From positions 1 to 9,892 of the forward strand of contig JBNMQC010000087.1 of the NCBI GenBank assembly GCA_051277445.1: DNA of 9,892 nucleotides, given 5' to 3'. A program made the translations under genes and the position numbers. Below the pieces are notes generated by a model. That model did not search any database, was not told the DNA's origin, and saw nothing but the letters and a program-made list of their open reading frames with translations. Within the stretch, counting starts at the first letter, position 1, and the number at the start of each line of letters is the position of its first letter. The DNA is from Bermanella sp051277445 (GTDB taxonomy: Bacteria; Pseudomonadota; Gammaproteobacteria; Pseudomonadales; Oceanobacteraceae). Shown piece by piece: positions 7,127-9,892 of this stretch.

Positions 7127-7240
7127 CTTTAACCTTCTTTCTTACGTAATTTGTCAGTTGTTACACTTGCTTGGTGTACAATTCAGGCAAGCCTGTGTAT
7201 CTAATATGAATTAGCGTTAAAAATCAACACGATAGAAATT
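7127..7240. promoter_or_regulatory. divergent promoter region between the cold-shock gene and slyX
   Basis: These 114 bases must carry promoters for both outward-facing genes. I see no pair of boxes with good consensus and spacing. The nearest plus-strand candidates are TTGTCA (7151-7156) and TACAAT (7177-7182), which are 20 bases apart and so too far. A palindrome, CAGGC-AA-GCCTG (7184-7195), flanked by TACA and TGTA, lies near the middle and could be a protein-binding site. Confidence 0.35.
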
Positions 7241-7456
7241 ATGACTCAATCCGACCAAGACCACATTGAAGACCTACAAATCCGCATTGCTTTCTTAGAG
7301 CAAAGTGTAGATGAGATGAATGAAATCGTGACCAGCCAGCAGTCGCAAATCAATATGCTTGAGCGTGCCGTAAAACACTTGAGCAGTCGCCTAGATCAAG
7401 CGGGTTCTAGCAATATTCGCAGCTCTGAAGACGAGACACCACCACCTCATTACTGA
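7241..7456 (+). CDS. slyX: SlyX family protein
   Basis: A 71-residue, mostly alpha-helical coiled-coil protein (about 5-55) with the C-terminal ETPPPHY that marks the SlyX family; E. coli SlyX has the same tail and nearly the same length. The molecular role of SlyX is not established. It is the only well-supported plus-strand gene here. No strong Shine-Dalgarno sequence precedes the ATG; GATAGAAATT is the immediate upstream sequence. It is followed by a two-way terminator. Confidence 0.95.
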   Translation: MTQSDQDHIEDLQIRIAFLEQSVDEMNEIVTSQQSQINMLERAVKHLSSRLDQAGSSNIRSSEDETPPPHY

Positions 7457-7512
7457 GCACGCACCGCCAGTCACGGCCCTAGCGCCCAGCTTTAGTAGTA
7501 AGCGCATAATCT

Positions 7513-7538
7513 AAAAAGCCAGCATTCGCTGGCTTTTT
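7513..7538. terminator. bidirectional intrinsic terminator
   Basis: An 11-base perfect stem (7513-7523 with 7528-7538) has a GCCAGC/GCTGGC core, an ATTC loop and A5/T5 ends. It lies between the convergent slyX (plus) and STAS-like gene (minus) and can serve both. The T-run is five long in each direction and is followed on the plus strand by GGTTTCTT. Confidence 0.9.
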
Positions 7539-7566
7539 GGTTTCTTCTATTTAAATCCCAACGCTT

Positions 7567-7956
7567 TTAGGTGTTGGCGTCTAGCAAGGCTTGCTCAATC
7601 CAAGCGAAGGCACTGGGCTCGTCGTGGAAGATTTTCATCTGCTTTATATCTATCCCCTTGGTGGTTTGCTTGGCAGCAAACTCATGCAATGGATTACACG
7701 CAACAAAGCCAATAAAGTCACAACCGTGATTCGCTGACCAGTTAAACTGCGACCAAATGCGCTTTTGCACATCAGGGCCGCCGGTTTCATAGTCGTGGTA
7801 GATATTTAATATACCCCAGACTTTGCCTTTTAACGTTGCTGCCATTTGAGCGAACTTGGCTTCGTAATCGGTCACCCCTTCAAGATTAAACGCACCTTTT
7901 GGGCGACAAATGAAGAGGTTACCTTGTAGTTCGACGTCATTTAGACCGTGTTGCAT
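7567..7956 (-). CDS. small STAS/SpoIIAA-like domain protein
   Basis: 129 residues from the ATG at 7956; an in-frame GTG at 7965 would add MHR. AGGA lies 11 bases before the ATG but only two before the GTG, so the start is uncertain. The pattern of an N-terminal strand pair (ELQGNLFICRPKGAFNLEG), a helix, the strand VWGILNIY, a helix and FIGFVAC, ending in an amphipathic helix AFAWIEQALL, fits the STAS/SpoIIAA-like fold. Such domains work through protein contacts or membrane association. I cannot name a specific function. It is the last gene of the unit containing the GldG-family gene, separated from it by a hairpin, and ends before the shared terminator. Confidence 0.82.
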   Translation of the reverse strand: MQHGLNDVELQGNLFICRPKGAFNLEGVTDYEAKFAQMAATLKGKVWGILNIYHDYETGGPDVQKRIWSQFNWSANHGCDFIGFVACNPLHEFAAKQTTKGIDIKQMKIFHDEPSAFAWIEQALLDANT

Positions 7957-7976
7957 GCGGTGCACATTCCTACTGC

Positions 7977-7997
7977 GCGCTAACTCTGGGTTAGCGC
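7977..7997 (-). repeat. intercistronic hairpin between the GldG-family and STAS-like genes
   Basis: GCGCTAAC (7977-7984) and GTTAGCGC (7990-7997) form a perfect eight-base stem around a five-base loop. It sits between the GldG-family stop codon and the Shine-Dalgarno region of the STAS-like gene. No T-run follows on the minus strand, so I read it as an mRNA stability or partial-attenuation element rather than a full terminator. Confidence 0.5.
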
Positions 7998-8003
7998 AGG
8001 TTG

Positions 8004-9830
8004 TTAATTACGTCTGTTACGCAGACTTAATCGGGCCAAAAGCAATAATAGCAAAGTCAGTATGACCGGAATAATGGCGATATTCAGTATTTTTAACCAG
8101 CTGCCTAGGCTTTCGATGTCCTTGTCTAGCTCGTGGCGCACATCACGCAGAGCTTTACGAATGCGCAGCTTTTCTTGCTGGAAACCATTAAGCGTGGCTT
8201 CTTGCTCAGGGCTTAGCGTTAACGTATCTTTTTCGCGCTGGGTTTCTAGCTCGGCCATGCGCTGCTCGGTTTCTTCTAGCTGGCGCTGAAGCGCTTGTTC
8301 ATTTTCATAGAACTTGCTTTGCGCTTGTTGCTCTAGATCTTGTACCACTTCAAATGGACGCGCAAAACGACCACGGCTACGAATGGTAATTAAATCATTG
8401 CTGCCAAGGTATTGCTCGACCATGTTTTGCGCCAGTGCACCGTTATCGGCCCAAGGCTGCATGATGCGTTGACCAAAGAAGTTTTGCACCTGCACCCATA
8501 AACGGTCAGAGAGCACATCGGAGTCCGCCACGACCATGACATTAATATTGTCATTATTAGCAATGTGATCTTGTGGTTCATCCAGCGGCATAGGGGCTTG
8601 TTCAAAATAACTAGTGGCCTTGCCGCTTAAACGGGCGGCTAATACATAGCTTTCACCGGTGGCGGCAAAGTCTTGCATTAATTGTCTTGGGTCATTTGCT
8701 AGGTTATAGCGATTCACATCAATCGGCTGAGCCACGGTGCTGGACCAAACCAAGGCATCAAACGTGGTAGTGGCTTCTTTGCTGGGTAGAACATAGCCGG
8801 CACTGGCAAAGTTAATGGTTTCTAATTCGCCGGTGGCCACTTCATTTGGGTTTAAGCCATCAATTTGCACACCCAACAAACCTAGATGACGCACTGGCGG
8901 CATGCCTTGACCGGTTGAAATGGTTAAACCATATTGCGCATCGATGATCACTTGGCTGTCATCAAAATCTACGCCCCATTGGTTAAGCAAGGGTTGCAAT
9001 GGATTAATGGCCAGTTCTTCTTGACCCATGGCCCCTTGTGCTTTGGTTTCGGCTTTTGGATCAACAAATGCGATGAGCTTGCCGCCTCGCATGACAAACT
9101 GGTCGATGGCATACAGGCTGGCGTCATCTAGGTTTGACGGCTGAACAACCACTAATAGTTCGATGTCTTGATCCACGGTTTCAATTTCATCTTCGACCCA
9201 ACGTACATCGTATAATTGGTCTAGCTGTTCAAATACGGCCCATGGTGGTGTGGTGCCACCGCGCTGCATGTCAAAGCCACCGCGCATGTCGAGGCTCGTC
9301 ATCAAACCCACCACCGGAATACGGGTTTGGCTTAAGCGATAGATTAACTCGCTGATTTCATACTCTAAGAAAGGCTCTTTGTCCGGTTGGAAAAAACCAA
9401 TCACCGAGCTGTCACCTTTTGCATTACTGGCATGTAAACCAAAGTAGATGTCATCACCGGTGGCGATGGGCACCGCCTGCAGACCGGCTTCGGCCGCTTG
9501 GTCTTCGGCTTCAGAGAACGGCTCTGGGTCTACCACGTGTAAGCTTAGCTTGCCGTCAGACAGCAATACATATTCTTGTAGTAGCTCTTCAACCCGTTTG
9601 GCGTAGCTGCGCAATGCGGTTAAGTCTTTACTGGCTTTGTCAGAGAAATACAGGTTTAAGGTCACTTCTTGCTCTAAGTTACCCATGATGTTTTTACTGC
9701 CTTGGGACAGGCTGTAAATATTTTGTTCGGTTAAATCTAAGCGTGCGCCTTTGAATACAAATTGACTGATCAGCAAGACCAGCACAAAACACGCAGAGGC
9801 CAATACAAACTTTAATACGGACGGTTTCAT
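8004..9830 (-). CDS. GldG-family ABC transporter auxiliary protein
   Basis: 608 residues. An N-terminal membrane helix (about 7-26) is followed by the family hallmark RLDLTEQNIYSLSQGS (30-45), where the periplasmic domain begins. Further family features are VTLNLYFS (56-63), VVDPEPF (99-105), EYEISELIYRL (156-166), VVGLMTS (173-179), VVVQPSNL (227-234) and RGGKLIAFVDP (248-258), then a charged coiled coil (about 498-570) and a second helix (about 579-599) ending in a basic tail. This layout matches the ABC_transp_aux/GldG group, a periplasmic subunit held at both ends. The name comes from Flavobacterium gliding; outside that group the substrate is unknown, and no gliding is implied here. AAGGAG lies six bases before the ATG. 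Fifteen bases upstream ends a probable permease gene, as expected for this system. Confidence 0.9.
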   Translation of the reverse strand: MKPSVLKFVLASACFVLVLLISQFVFKGARLDLTEQNIYSLSQGSKNIMGNLEQEVTLNLYFSDKASKDLTALRSYAKRVEELLQEYVLLSDGKLSLHVVDPEPFSEAEDQAAEAGLQAVPIATGDDIYFGLHASNAKGDSSVIGFFQPDKEPFLEYEISELIYRLSQTRIPVVGLMTSLDMRGGFDMQRGGTTPPWAVFEQLDQLYDVRWVEDEIETVDQDIELLVVVQPSNLDDASLYAIDQFVMRGGKLIAFVDPKAETKAQGAMGQEELAINPLQPLLNQWGVDFDDSQVIIDAQYGLTISTGQGMPPVRHLGLLGVQIDGLNPNEVATGELETINFASAGYVLPSKEATTTFDALVWSSTVAQPIDVNRYNLANDPRQLMQDFAATGESYVLAARLSGKATSYFEQAPMPLDEPQDHIANNDNINVMVVADSDVLSDRLWVQVQNFFGQRIMQPWADNGALAQNMVEQYLGSNDLITIRSRGRFARPFEVVQDLEQQAQSKFYENEQALQRQLEETEQRMAELETQREKDTLTLSPEQEATLNGFQQEKLRIRKALRDVRHELDKDIESLGSWLKILNIAIIPVILTLLLLLLARLSLRNRRN

Positions 9831-9845
9831 ATTATTCTCCTTGTG

Positions 9846-9892
9846 TTATTTGGCTTTGTTGCGTTGCAGCATCACTTGCGTGAAATACAACC
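9846..9892 (-). CDS. C-terminal end of a probable ABC-2 permease (partial)
   Basis: The minus strand is open from the window edge to TAA (9848-9846) and encodes LYFTQVMLQRNKAK. An end with a hydrophobic stretch turning into a short basic tail is usual for ABC permeases, and permease genes normally precede GldG-family genes. The assignment rests mainly on this context, because only 14 residues are visible. Confidence 0.5.
   Translation of the reverse strand, partial: LYFTQVMLQRNKAK

Noticed and set aside
9134..9688. Plus-strand ORFs of 73 and 89 codons opposite the GldG-family gene
   Set aside because: They are antisense to a well-supported coding gene, rich in Arg/His/Trp, and lack family features.
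1..9892. CRISPR arrays, insertion sequences, rRNA or tRNA genes
   Set aside because: No regularly spaced direct repeats, transposase motifs or RNA gene signatures were seen.

Overview
The window looks like chromosomal DNA of a marine-type gammaproteobacterium. The clearest marker is a SlyX homologue ending in the family's typical PPHY tail. Oceanospirillales or a relative is only my impression from the mix of genes: a soluble PAS histidine kinase, a membrane-anchored cold-shock domain protein and a GldG-family ABC auxiliary protein. All genes except slyX and a doubtful fragment at the left edge are on the minus strand.

Left part (1-2990): a two-gene minus-strand operon. The first gene encodes an all-alpha nucleotide pyrophosphohydrolase of the MazG / RS21-C6 (dCTPase) type. 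The second overlaps it by one base and encodes a 732-residue three-part protein: an N-terminal GIY-YIG nuclease-like domain, a central DUF2075 (COG3410, Schlafen group 3-like) superfamily 1 helicase, and a C-terminal LexA/UmuD-like S24 peptidase domain. The S24 domain keeps a Ser/Lys dyad and an Ala-Gly site at self-cleavage spacing. The operon has a good sigma-70-like promoter and a leader that can fold in two mutually exclusive ways, one hiding and one freeing the Shine-Dalgarno sequence of the first gene. Sampled base composition is AT-richer here than in the next operon. I regard this as the best candidate for an undescribed, possibly damage- or phage-responsive, system.

Middle (2991-6380): a signalling operon transcribed leftward. 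It encodes a soluble histidine kinase with three PAS domains, an abutting single-domain receiver, and a receiver protein with a long effector region that has no recognisable DNA-binding domain.

Right-middle (6571-7538): a cold-shock domain protein with two predicted membrane helices (minus, with its own terminator) is divergent from slyX (plus). slyX ends at a two-way terminator shared with the next minus-strand gene.

Right part (7567-9892): the last codons of a probable ABC permease, then a 608-residue GldG-family protein, an intercistronic hairpin, and a small STAS/SpoIIAA-like protein. These read as one minus-strand transcription unit that ends at the shared terminator.
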